NCBI GenBank assembly: GCA_029212415.1
Contig: JARGOF010000024.1
Location: 1-57,821 of the forward strand
DNA: 57,821 nucleotides
Direction: 5' to 3'
Origin: Rhizobiaceae bacterium
GTDB lineage: Bacteria > Pseudomonadota > Alphaproteobacteria > Rhizobiales > Rhizobiaceae
The notes under the pieces: model-generated
What the model saw: the letters and a program-made list of their open reading frames with translations, nothing else
The model's database searches: none
What the model was told of the DNA's origin: nothing
Shown: positions 1 to 8,101 of the stretch, one piece after another
Position numbering within the stretch: position 1 is the first letter of the stretch
Layout of the letters: each line of letters begins with the position of its first letter
Position numbers and translations under genes: made by a program

Positions 1-59
1 GAAACAATTTAAGTTTGCTTCTGGGGACTTATTGATCAACTGAAGGTGGGGACAACAAA

Positions 60-2285
60 ATGGCGCAATGGAATCTTGGCGTCATGTTTTCGTCTCTTCT
101 GCGCAAAAAGCGCACCATCATCTGGCTCAGTGGACTGGTTGGCATGTTGGCCGTTCTGGCCTTGGCGCAATCTCCACTGTCACCCTTCCAGCGCCTGCAG
201 GTTCAGGTCTTCGATACCTATCAACGGCTCGCCCCCCGGCCCTACGGCGGCGCGCCAGTGCTGATTGTCGATATCGATGAGGAATCGCTTGGGCGTGTCG
301 GACAGTGGCCCTGGCCACGCTCGACCCTGGCGGCCATGACGGATCGTCTTGGTGAACTCGGTGCAGCGGCCATTGTCTTCGATATCGTATTTGCGGAAGC
401 GGACCGCACCTCTCCTGCGCAAATGCTGCAGCATCTTGATCTGGCCGACTTCCTGCGGGAAAAGGGTGTGAACCTCGACAAACTGGACAATGACCGGTTG
501 TTTGCCGAAGCAATCGCGCGCAACCCCTCCATCACCGGTATTCTTTTATCGCCGACAGTCAGCGGCACCACGCCGCCCGCCAAGGCTGGCATCAGTTTCG
601 GCGGCGAGAATCCCACAAGCTACCTGCCGGAATCGGGAGGCGCATTGGCCAACCTGCCGATCCTGGATGCTGCTGCCAGCGGCATAGGCCTGCTCAATTT
701 CCGACCGCAATTTGACGGCATCGTTCGGCGCGTGCCTGTTCTGTCCAAATCCGGTGACATCCTGATGCCTGCCCTGTCCATAGAGGCCTTGCGCATAGCT
801 CAGGGCGCATCCGGCCTGCTGGTGCGCGGCACAGGCGCCAGCGGCGAAGCGGATTCCGGCGCAGCCGCCATGACAGCCTTGAAGGTGGGACATTTTGAAG
901 TACCCACCGATGCGGATGGCGCTCTTTGGGTCTATTATACGGACGGTCGCGGCACAGCGACCATGTCGGCGCATGAATTGGTCGGAGACAATTCCGATCC
1001 CACTCTGGAAGACCAGATTGCCGGGCATATCGTTCTGATCGGCACCAGCGCACAGGGACTGCGAGATTTGCGGGCAACGCCCATGTCTGCCAGCGTCGCC
1101 GGCGTGACGATCCATGCGGAAATCATTGATCAGATCATGTCTGGCGTCTCGCTGGTTCGTCCGGACTGGGCGCGCGGACTGGAATTGGCTGCAGCCGTAT
1201 TGCTGAGCCTTCTCGTTATTGTGGCCATTCCCTTCCTGCCGGTTGCCGCCAATGTTGCCTGGGCCGCCATTTTGGTCGGCCTCACGGTTCTGACGTGCTG
1301 GTGGGTCTTCATCGAACACCAGATGTTGCTTGATCCCGTTTTGACCAGCGCAGCGGTACTGGTTGCCATGGCTGCTGCCTCGGCTGTCCGATTGCTGGTA
1401 ACCGAACATGAGGAGCGCTTTGTTCGTGACGCCTTTGGCCACTATCTTGCGCCAACGCTTGTCGACCAATTGGCGCGCAATCCGGAAGCGCTGGTCCTCG
1501 GTGGGGAATCGCGTCAACTGACTTTGCTCTTTTGCGATATTCGCAGTTTCACCAAAATATCAGAGGGATTGAGCCCGACCGAACTGACCGAACTGCTCAA
1601 CAACTTTCTGACACCCATGACCGATGTGCTGTTAAACGAAGGGGCGACCATCGACAAATATATGGGCGATGCCATCATGGCATTCTGGAATGCGCCGCTG
1701 CACCAGGACGATCACGCGATCAGGGGCTGTAATGCCCTTTTGAAAATGCAGGCCGAGCTCCCCCAGCTCAATGCGACCAGCCCCCAGGAAATCAAGCTCG
1801 GTGTCGGATTGAACCCCGGCGAGTGCTGTGACGGCACCCTCGGATCGACCCAAAGATTCAACTATTCAGCCATTGGCGATGCGGTGAATGTCGCTGCACG
1901 CATTGAGTCACTGACCAAACAATACGGACTGACCAATCTGGTTTCGGAAACGACAGGCAATTCAGCACCGGACGTCAAAAAACTGGAAGTGGACAGGGTT
2001 CAGGTTGTCGGGCGCAAAGAACCTCTGGTCATCATGACCCTGCTTAGTGAGGAAGACCTGCAGGGTGTCAGTTACGACGCACTGGTCGCGACCCAGAACA
2101 CCTTTTTAGCGGCCTATTACACGGCGCAAATCATACAGGCCAGAGAAGCCCTGCAATCCGTCGCAAAGATTGCTCCAGCCTGTATCAGCGGTCTTTATGA
2201 GGTCTATGCAAAGCGCCTGACGCAAATGGAAATCGATGGCGTGCCGGATGATTGGGACGGCGTATTCGTCGCCAAGGAAAAATGA
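60..2285 (+). CDS. CHASE2-domain class III adenylate cyclase
   Basis: Membrane-bound cyclase predicted to make cAMP in response to an extracytoplasmic signal. The 741-residue protein has an N-terminal membrane anchor (about residues 18–36), a large periplasmic CHASE2 sensor (about 45–370), three closely spaced membrane helices (about 380–460) and a cytoplasmic class III cyclase domain (about 500–690). Catalytic features are present: LLFCDIRSF (first metal Asp), IDKYMGDAI (second metal Asp, with a Lys typical of adenylate cyclases) and AIGDAVNVAARIE, which retains the transition-state Asn and Arg. The order CHASE2–3TM–cyclase is the standard family architecture. GGTGGGG about 10 bases upstream supports the ATG at 60; an alternative ATG lies at 84. 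It stands alone and converges on the DUF1127 gene downstream. The signal sensed is unknown. Confidence 0.93.
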   Translation: MAQWNLGVMFSSLLRKKRTIIWLSGLVGMLAVLALAQSPLSPFQRLQVQVFDTYQRLAPRPYGGAPVLIVDIDEESLGRVGQWPWPRSTLAAMTDRLGELGAAAIVFDIVFAEADRTSPAQMLQHLDLADFLREKGVNLDKLDNDRLFAEAIARNPSITGILLSPTVSGTTPPAKAGISFGGENPTSYLPESGGALANLPILDAAASGIGLLNFRPQFDGIVRRVPVLSKSGDILMPALSIEALRIAQGASGLLVRGTGASGEADSGAAAMTALKVGHFEVPTDADGALWVYYTDGRGTATMSAHELVGDNSDPTLEDQIAGHIVLIGTSAQGLRDLRATPMSASVAGVTIHAEIIDQIMSGVSLVRPDWARGLELAAAVLLSLLVIVAIPFLPVAANVAWAAILVGLTVLTCWWVFIEHQMLLDPVLTSAAVLVAMAAASAVRLLVTEHEERFVRDAFGHYLAPTLVDQLARNPEALVLGGESRQLTLLFCDIRSFTKISEGLSPTELTELLNNFLTPMTDVLLNEGATIDKYMGDAIMAFWNAPLHQDDHAIRGCNALLKMQAELPQLNATSPQEIKLGVGLNPGECCDGTLGSTQRFNYSAIGDAVNVAARIESLTKQYGLTNLVSETTGNSAPDVKKLEVDRVQVVGRKEPLVIMTLLSEEDLQGVSYDALVATQNTFLAAYYTAQIIQAREALQSVAKIAPACISGLYEVYAKRLTQMEIDGVPDDWDGVFVAKEK

Positions 2286-2324
2286 CGATACCATTGCGGT
2301 GTGAATACGTGTTTACGTGGATCC

Positions 2325-2570
2325 TTAAATTTCCCGCTGACCAAAAACACTGCGCCCGCTGGAAATGCCGAAGGCGATATCGCCGCGCATGATGCCGATA
2401 TCGCGCAAATCATGTGAAGACATGGCCAACAGCATTTCATCAGCACGCCTGGCCCTGCGAGCCCGACGTGCCCGCTCCACGGCAGATGTCAGACGCTTCA
2501 ATACAGCTTTGACAAAATCCGCGGCATTAATGCCAGAATAATGTGTCGAATGATCAATGATCATAGTCAT
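2325..2570 (-). CDS. small DUF1127 (YjiS-like) protein 1
   Basis: Small basic protein of 81 residues. The C-terminal part carries the DUF1127 signature (LLAMSSHDLRDIGIMRGDI), preceded by an Arg/Ala-rich stretch (RARRARRARRADE). Such short proteins are abundant in alphaproteobacteria, and some are known to affect RNA turnover and phosphate or carbon metabolism; the role of this one is unknown. The ATG at 2570 is chosen because AAGGAG lies six bases upstream; a TTG in frame 15 bases further up has no ribosome binding site. A second DUF1127 gene lies at 4810–5082 on the same strand. Two GTTTC-type repeats occur 128–236 bases upstream of the start. Confidence 0.85.
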   Translation of the reverse strand: MTMIIDHSTHYSGINAADFVKAVLKRLTSAVERARRARRARRADEMLLAMSSHDLRDIGIMRGDIAFGISSGRSVFGQREI

Positions 2571-2697
2571 TTTTTGCTCCTTCAAATCTGGATTGCCTGC
2601 ACATTCCGCTTTCAGATATGTTGGTCAGGCGTTGTTTTCGTTGATGCAGATTTAAGGACTGGCTGTTTCAATCGAATGTCCGAACGACGGGAATCGT

Positions 2698-2711
2698 GTT
2701 TCAATTGTTAT
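2698..2711. promoter_or_regulatory. imperfect GTTTC-N4-GTTTC site
   Basis: GTTTCAATTGTTAT differs at the end from the perfect repeat found at 2793, 25517 and 25642. It lies 128 bases upstream of the DUF1127 start at 2570 and is probably a weaker site for the same factor. Confidence 0.35.
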
Positions 2712-2792
2712 GAAGACGACAAAGGTTCTGCTTGAAATGCCTATGTAATTCATAGTCTTGTGATGAAAATGCCGATTTTTTCTGGCCACCCC

Positions 2793-2806
2793 GAAACAAT
2801 TGAAAC
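2793..2806. promoter_or_regulatory. direct-repeat regulator site GAAACAATTGAAAC
   Basis: Two GAAAC half-sites separated by AATT (one per helical turn if counted start to start, 9 bases). The identical 14-mer recurs at 25517–25530 (opposite orientation) and 25642–25655. Tandem half-sites of this kind are typical for OmpR-family response regulators; from memory the rhizobial ChvI motif (GTTNC-N4-GTTNC) is similar. The binding protein is inferred, not shown. Confidence 0.5.
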
Positions 2807-3385
2807 AGGGGTCTTAGCCAAATCAAAAGATAAATCCCGGCCCCGTGAGCCTTTATGCTCAAAGGTGAAACGCAGTGTCCTGCAAGTTTGCAAACAGCAG
2901 GAGATCTCACATGTGCGGCGGCATGGCCTTGGAAAGGAAACCGCGTGAAATGCGAGAGGATAATCGCATCACTGTCAACTTTTGGCAGACAATTCAGAAG
3001 CCCCAGAATAACTTGTAATGGTTTTTCTTCCCGTCTAACATGTCACGATCAATGCATTGAGATGCTGAACTTGACGCGACCGGTTGAAGTCGCAATATCC
3101 CGTCAGAGTTTCAGCATTCTCTTTCAAGACACGGCGGGGGCCTGTGTTCGGGGGATTCATTCGACAAATGCGCGTTGACCCTGGTCGGTTCAATCCCAGC
3201 GTCAACGTAATATAGGCCTGTCAGGCGGAACCAATGGGTTCCGTTCAGTGCAATGCCTGCCTGTGTTTTCCATGCCATGGCCTCTGGACGACTGCTCAAT
3301 GCGTCTTTCACCCGGATTCCGGGCATATTTGAAATGAGCTGGCTGCGGTTGCCTGAACACCGCGTTACTGGAGAGGATGATACCC

Positions 3386-4609
3386 ATGACGTTTCCAAAA
3401 CTGCCGATCAGAATACGCGCCACCGCCCTGATCATCGCCACCGCGTTCGTGGCGACAGGCCTGACCCAGACGGCTTCCGCCCAAAGCATGGAAACGATCT
3501 ACGCAAATGCCAATGGCTGGATCGTTCGCTCGGAGAGTGAGAACGGATCCTTCCTTGGTTGTTATGCAGAAAGTATCAATGCCAACGCTCAGGCAGGCTT
3601 CGGATCGATCATGCGGATTGCCATGACCGCCGACCAACAATGGTATCTGGCAACGGACTTTGAAGTCCCGTCCAGTCAACGCACGACGATTGTTCTGGAC
3701 CGAAGCCAGTTTCAAACTGAATTCCGCTCCAACGGCACAGGTTGGTCAATCGCGCAAATGAGTCCCGACCTGAGACACGCAATTGCCGCCGGCAACCGGA
3801 TCAACCTCTATCTGGATCCGGAGGGGCCGCAGTTCTCGCTGAGTGGCTCCGGCGCCGCGCTGAACATGATCTCGCAATGTCGCGCCAGTCAGGGCCGCGA
3901 GCCGCAAAGGACTGTGGCCCAGCAACCGTCGGGCCCTACGGTGATAAAGGAGCCCCGGACAGGGGCGGCGTGTTCTGATGGCATTGCCCGATTGCCCGCG
4001 ACCGGCCTGTGCCAGGACGAAGCCACACGCCTGATAAACGCTGTTGGCGGCTTTGAGCTCACTTATGATCCTGCTCGTTGCACAGCTGCGATCAATGAAA
4101 CAGTCATCGTTGATCAAATTTTACTCTATTCGGCCATGCGCTGTGACGGGGTCACGTCCAAACTGGACTTTGCCGGTGGCGCACGATTTTCGAGCCTGGA
4201 AATTTCCGCATCTGCAATGAACGGCGCAAGCGCCAATGGCATCCCGGTGGTGACCATTGGTGGCCTGCACGACAATGATGCGGCAGCCACCATATACGAC
4301 TATGTTACAGATGTGATGGAACCAGGCGATGCCCGCGGCACATGTTATGTACAGTCCGGCAGGGACTACGGCTATCTCAATGACTCCTACGTCGTCAACG
4401 ACCAACCCTTCAAACCAAACGCGGAACAATTCGAACTAGGCGGCAGATGTGGCAAATGGGGCTACTTTGACGATGCGCACAGTTTTTGGCGCGCCTTTGG
4501 TGGCTACACCTGGTTTTTCGACTTTGGCCAGGATCCGGTTGAATTTGACACGCAATCATTCACGCTCATCGAAAAAGACGCAAATGGCGGCTGGCGCGCT
4601 GTTCATTAG
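3386..4609 (+). CDS. secreted protein of unknown function
   Basis: Not a recognised family. The protein has 407 residues if it starts at the ATG at 3386, which has GGAGAGG about nine bases upstream; another ATG nine bases earlier overlaps that site. The N-terminus is a clear signal peptide (basic MTFPKLPIRIRA, hydrophobic core, TQTASAQS cleavage region), so the mature protein is periplasmic or exported. The first third (about 30–160) resembles a small beta-rich domain repeating short hydrophobic strands. A Pro/Gln-rich linker (about 165–185) follows, then a cysteine-containing C-terminal region (TGAACSDG, RCGKWGYFDD) rich in aromatic residues. There are no membrane helices after the signal. 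It stands alone between two DUF1127 genes. Function unknown. Confidence 0.75.
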   Translation: MTFPKLPIRIRATALIIATAFVATGLTQTASAQSMETIYANANGWIVRSESENGSFLGCYAESINANAQAGFGSIMRIAMTADQQWYLATDFEVPSSQRTTIVLDRSQFQTEFRSNGTGWSIAQMSPDLRHAIAAGNRINLYLDPEGPQFSLSGSGAALNMISQCRASQGREPQRTVAQQPSGPTVIKEPRTGAACSDGIARLPATGLCQDEATRLINAVGGFELTYDPARCTAAINETVIVDQILLYSAMRCDGVTSKLDFAGGARFSSLEISASAMNGASANGIPVVTIGGLHDNDAAATIYDYVTDVMEPGDARGTCYVQSGRDYGYLNDSYVVNDQPFKPNAEQFELGGRCGKWGYFDDAHSFWRAFGGYTWFFDFGQDPVEFDTQSFTLIEKDANGGWRAVH

Positions 4610-4677
4610 CTTTCCTGACCAAAGGCAGGGCAAGAACGGTGTTCGCAAGCCCTGACGTCTGCAACCATGTGCTATCC

Positions 4678-4711
4678 AAACCTGGCATGCGAGGGGCAAA
4701 CCTGGCATGCG
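4678..4711 (+). repeat. 14-bp direct repeat AAACCTGGCATGCG
   Basis: AAACCTGGCATGCG occurs at 4678–4691 and again at 4698–4711, a 20-base period, in the short gap between the convergent secreted-protein and DUF1127 genes. Too short to be a mobile-element end; possibly replication slippage. Confidence 0.6.
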
Positions 4712-4809
4712 GGCAGAACACCCCTGCCCGCGCATCGATCTTTGGGATAAGTCTGGCACGGCTCCGGTTGTCGTGTTTCTCAGGATACAAGCCTTCAACG
4801 GATCGGTTT

Positions 4810-5082
4810 TCATGCCCGCTGATTTTTGCGCGCGATCTGGTTCAGCCCGGTAGTCGGGCGATCATTGATTGGCAATTGGGACGCCCAGTAGAGGTCACCG
4901 CGCCCGATCCCCATATCGCGCAAGTCTCTGTCACCCATCGAAGCCAATTCACGAATATGGCGCATGTCCTGATGGCGTTGTGCACGCTGCTTGATGAATC
5001 GTGCAATGCGGCTGAACAACCTGCCGAAGGCATCCTCGACCATAATGGAAATATGGGCGCGTCTGTGGATCATTGTATTCAT
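4810..5082 (-). CDS. small DUF1127 (YjiS-like) protein 2
   Basis: A 90-residue paralogue of the DUF1127 protein at 2325–2570. The diagnostic C-terminal motif is IRELASMGDRDLRDMGIGRGDLYW, here with the typical final Trp. The N-terminal half is an amphipathic basic helix (MVEDAFGRLFSRIARFIKQRAQRH). The start is placed at the ATG at 5082, six bases after CAGGAG; ATGs 66 and 6 bases further upstream are in frame but either lack a ribosome binding site or overlap it. Upstream on the same strand lies GTTTC-rich sequence (5165–5210). Members of this family act as small adaptor or RNA-binding proteins; the partner of this one is unknown. Confidence 0.85.
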   Translation of the reverse strand: MNTMIHRRAHISIMVEDAFGRLFSRIARFIKQRAQRHQDMRHIRELASMGDRDLRDMGIGRGDLYWASQLPINDRPTTGLNQIARKNQRA

Positions 5083-5322
5083 TGTCATCTCCTGTGGTTT
5101 TGACGACGCTTTGAGTGGGTGTCGTCTGGCATCCGTTTCGATGACCACAAGATAGTTCGCCCGCGTTTCAACCGGATTTCACACAGCCGGTTGGATTGTT
5201 TCTTTTGTATCCTTGCGAGAATTCCGAGAATATTTTTATCAAAGCAAATTCAATGAGATAGGTATTTGCGGGCAGAATTGCGTTACCGGATTGAAACATT
5301 GATCGGATAGCAAAATGAAAGA

Positions 5323-5354
5323 CGGCGGCAGGACCTGTCTGTCCTACCGCCGCC
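5323..5354 (-). terminator. hairpin terminator after the lactone/opsin operon
   Basis: CGGCGGCAGGAC and GTCCTACCGCCG form a strong stem of about 11 pairs with one mismatch and a six-base loop. Read on the minus strand it is followed by a T-rich run (CTTTCATTTTG). It lies 70 bases past the gabD stop codon and would end the long minus-strand operon. Confidence 0.7.
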
Positions 5355-5426
5355 ATTGATCGATTGTTGAGGCCCGCGATGCAACCGGGACGAACCCGGC
5401 CATCGCAGCCATCAGGAACCGCTGAC

Positions 5427-6884
5427 CTAGTCTTCGACGCTCATGCAGAGGTATTTGATCTCCAGGAATTCTTCGATCCCGTATTTTGATCCCTCGCGTC
5501 CAAGCCCGGATGATTTGACGCCACCAAAAGGCGCTTCCGCTGTGGAGATAAGACCGGTGTTGATACCGACCATGCCGCACTCGAGCCCTTCGGCAACCTT
5601 CCAGACGCGACTGAGGTCACGGCTGTAGAAATAGCCCGCCAGGCCGAACTCCGTGTCATTGGCCAGAGTGATCGCCTCGTCAACCGTGTCAAAGGCAATG
5701 ATGGGCGCAACAGGACCAAAGGTTTCCTCGTTGAGGATCTTCATTCCCGGCTTCACGTCGATCAGAACAGTTGGCTCATAGAAATTGCCACCCTCATTGG
5801 ACCGGTGGCCACCTGTCAATATGCGGGCGCCCTGTGAGACCGCGTCCTGAACGTGATCTTCAACCTTTTCCAAACCGGCAGCGTCAATCATCGGGCCGAT
5901 GTTGACGCCTTCCTGGGCGCCATTGCCGACCTTCAAGGCGGCTGTAGCCGTTGCCAGCTTGGAGGAAAACGCCTCCAGAACGCCGCGCTGCACATAGATA
6001 CGATTGGCGCAAACGCAGGTCTGGCCGGAATTTCTGTATTTGGCGATCAAGGCACCTTCGACAGCCTTGTCGAGATTGGCATCATCGAAAACGATGAAGG
6101 GTGCATTGCCGCCCAGTTCAAGCGACAGTTTCTTGATGTCATGGGCACATTGCTTCATCAGGATGCGGCCAACTTCAGTCGATCCCGTGAACGTCAGTTT
6201 GCGAACCTTCGCATTGGTGCACAGCTCCATGCCCATGCCCCTGGAGTCCGAGCCGGTGACAATGCTGAAAACACCTTTGGGTATCCCTGCTCTCTCACCC
6301 AGCACGGCCATGGCCAGCGCCGACAGCGGTGTCTTTTCTGCCGGCCGACCGACAAAGGTACAGCCGGATGCAAGCGCCGGTGCGACCTTGCGTGCGATCA
6401 TCGCATTGGGAAAATTCCATGGGGTGATCGAGCCGACAACCCCGATAGGCTGCTTGAGCACGATGATGCGCTTGTCTCCTTGGTGACCGGGAATGACATC
6501 ACCGTAAATACGGCGGCCTTCCTCGGCAAACCACTGAATGAAGCTTGCGCCATAAGCGATTTCGCCGCGCGCTTCTGCAAGAGGCTTGCCCATTTCAGCT
6601 GTCAGAATCTGCGCCAGATCCTCTGTGTTGTCCAGCATCAGCTGCTGCCATGCGAGCAGGATGGAACAGCGTTCTTTCGCTGTCTTGGCAGCCCATTCCT
6701 TTTGTGCCTCATAGGCAGCATCAATCGCAACGCGCACTTCATCGGCGCCCAGGTCTGCGACCCGGGTCAGTTCTTCGCCGGTGGCCGGATTGACCACTGG
6801 ATAGGTGCGTGATCCCGCCTTCCATTCGCCGGCGACATAGGCCCGGTGTTCCATCAGGCTTTTATCCGACAGTTTGATACTCAT
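5427..6884 (-). CDS. gabD: succinate-semialdehyde dehydrogenase (GabD/AttK/BlcA type)
   Basis: NAD(P)-dependent aldehyde dehydrogenase of 485 residues, the family length, predicted to oxidise succinate semialdehyde to succinate. Visible motifs: ITPWNFPNAM (about 153), FTGSTEVG (about 232), catalytic Glu in LELGGNAPF (E256) and catalytic Cys in NSGQTCVCANR (C290). It is the last gene of the minus-strand operon, 30 bases after the iron alcohol dehydrogenase gene and followed by a hairpin terminator. With that dehydrogenase and the lactonase at 19048 it completes the lactone to 4-hydroxybutyrate to succinate semialdehyde to succinate route (Agrobacterium BlcC, BlcB, BlcA). Oddity: the conserved cofactor Lys of the KPA(S/E) motif reads Arg (GRPAEKTP, R180, codon CGG). 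Confidence 0.9.
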   Translation of the reverse strand: MSIKLSDKSLMEHRAYVAGEWKAGSRTYPVVNPATGEELTRVADLGADEVRVAIDAAYEAQKEWAAKTAKERCSILLAWQQLMLDNTEDLAQILTAEMGKPLAEARGEIAYGASFIQWFAEEGRRIYGDVIPGHQGDKRIIVLKQPIGVVGSITPWNFPNAMIARKVAPALASGCTFVGRPAEKTPLSALAMAVLGERAGIPKGVFSIVTGSDSRGMGMELCTNAKVRKLTFTGSTEVGRILMKQCAHDIKKLSLELGGNAPFIVFDDANLDKAVEGALIAKYRNSGQTCVCANRIYVQRGVLEAFSSKLATATAALKVGNGAQEGVNIGPMIDAAGLEKVEDHVQDAVSQGARILTGGHRSNEGGNFYEPTVLIDVKPGMKILNEETFGPVAPIIAFDTVDEAITLANDTEFGLAGYFYSRDLSRVWKVAEGLECGMVGINTGLISTAEAPFGGVKSSGLGREGSKYGIEEFLEIKYLCMSVED

Positions 6885-6914
6885 GGTATTTCCTTTTCAC
6901 ATTGAATCACAAAA

Positions 6915-8072
6915 TCAGTAGGCGGCGCGGTATATGGCCAATGCGTCCGCTTCAGTCACTTCGCGCGGGTTATTGACCAGCAACCTGCTCTGGTTCATGG
7001 CGTCCGATGCCAAACGTGGCAAGAAGTCTTCTGGAATATCCATAGCACGCAGGTTCTGCTGCAGACCACACTCTGCTGACAATTCGGCCAACCGATCACA
7101 AAAAGCCGCAGCCCGTTCCTGGCCTTCCAATCTCATCAGCTCGGGAAAGGCAAAGGGTGCCAGTTCCGCGTAGGGTTGCGGGGCTGTCACTGCGTTAAAT
7201 CGCAACACATGCGGAAGAACCAGGGCATTTGAAAGACCGTGAGGGATGTGGAAATGCCCGCCAAGCGGATAGGCGAGTGCGTGCACGGCCGCCACAGGCG
7301 AATTCGCAAAGGCCTGGCCCGCCAGCATCGACCCCAGGAGCATCTCGGAGCGCGCAACGATGTCATCGCCCTGATGAACAGCCTTGAGAACCGAGCGTCC
7401 CATCAGGGTGAGCGCCTGTGTCGCCAGCATGCGCGACAGGGGGTTGTTGTTGGCGCTGACCGATGCATAGGATTCAATGGCATGCACCATGGCGTCAATG
7501 CCGGTCGCAGCTGTAATATGGGGCGGCAGACCGAGGGTCAGTTCCGGATCCAGCAGTGCGACATCGGGCAGGATGACAGGCGACACCACACCCATCTTTT
7601 CATTTGTGCCTGTGGTGACAATGGAAATCGGTGTCACTTCGGACCCGGTGCCCGCCGTGGTCGGCACAAGGATAAGCGGCAGACGCGGGCCTTTGACATT
7701 GCCGATGCCATACATGGTCTTCAGCGTCTCCTGCCCCAGGGCCAGCACCGAAACCAGCTTGGCGACATCAAGGGACGAGCCGCCGCCCAGTCCGATGACA
7801 CCATCAATTGAGGCTGCTTTGGCCTTGTCCACGGCAGCAAGGATGACGTCTTCAGGTGGATCGGCCTGCACGTCACTAAACATCTCAACGGTCACACCGG
7901 CGGCTTCCAGCACGCCAACAGCCCGCTCGACAATTCCGGTCGTCATCATGCCCGGATCGGTGATCAGGATCACCCGTTCACCGATCTGGTTGCGGGCCGT
8001 TTCACCAAGCTTGCTCAGTTGTCCCGCACCAAACTGGATACTTTTCGACGTGTTGAAGATGAAAGGTGTCAC
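6915..8072 (-). CDS. iron-containing alcohol dehydrogenase (4-hydroxybutyrate dehydrogenase, AttL/BlcB type)
   Basis: Group III, metal-dependent alcohol dehydrogenase of 385 residues. The N-terminal Rossmann half has GLGGGSSLDVAK (about residues 94–105) and PTTAGTGSEVTP. The metal-binding half has GIDAMVHAIE (Asp and His ligands) and HALAYPLGGHFHIPHG (two His ligands). Family members oxidise 4-hydroxybutyrate, 1,3-propanediol, lactaldehyde and similar alcohols. Position between a transporter gene and succinate-semialdehyde dehydrogenase, with an AttM-type lactonase in the same operon, makes 4-hydroxybutyrate to succinate semialdehyde the best assignment. It is 29 bases downstream of the symporter gene, consistent with co-transcription. 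The exact alcohol substrate is inferred from context. Confidence 0.88.
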   Translation of the reverse strand: MTPFIFNTSKSIQFGAGQLSKLGETARNQIGERVILITDPGMMTTGIVERAVGVLEAAGVTVEMFSDVQADPPEDVILAAVDKAKAASIDGVIGLGGGSSLDVAKLVSVLALGQETLKTMYGIGNVKGPRLPLILVPTTAGTGSEVTPISIVTTGTNEKMGVVSPVILPDVALLDPELTLGLPPHITAATGIDAMVHAIESYASVSANNNPLSRMLATQALTLMGRSVLKAVHQGDDIVARSEMLLGSMLAGQAFANSPVAAVHALAYPLGGHFHIPHGLSNALVLPHVLRFNAVTAPQPYAELAPFAFPELMRLEGQERAAAFCDRLAELSAECGLQQNLRAMDIPEDFLPRLASDAMNQSRLLVNNPREVTEADALAIYRAAY

Positions 8073-8101
8073 ATTATTCTCCTTGATTTCATGAAAAGTG
8101 T

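Larger units (their letters stand above)
2571..3385. other. gene-free stretch with two GAAAC/GTTTC repeat sites
   Basis: About 815 bases between the divergent DUF1127 gene and the secreted-protein gene. No reading frame here has a credible ribosome binding site, family signature or codon use. It holds one perfect GAAACAATTGAAAC (2793–2806) and a one-mismatch GTTTCAATTGTTAT (2698–2711), so it is probably a long regulatory region. A small RNA is possible but nothing in the sequence proves one. Confidence 0.5.
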
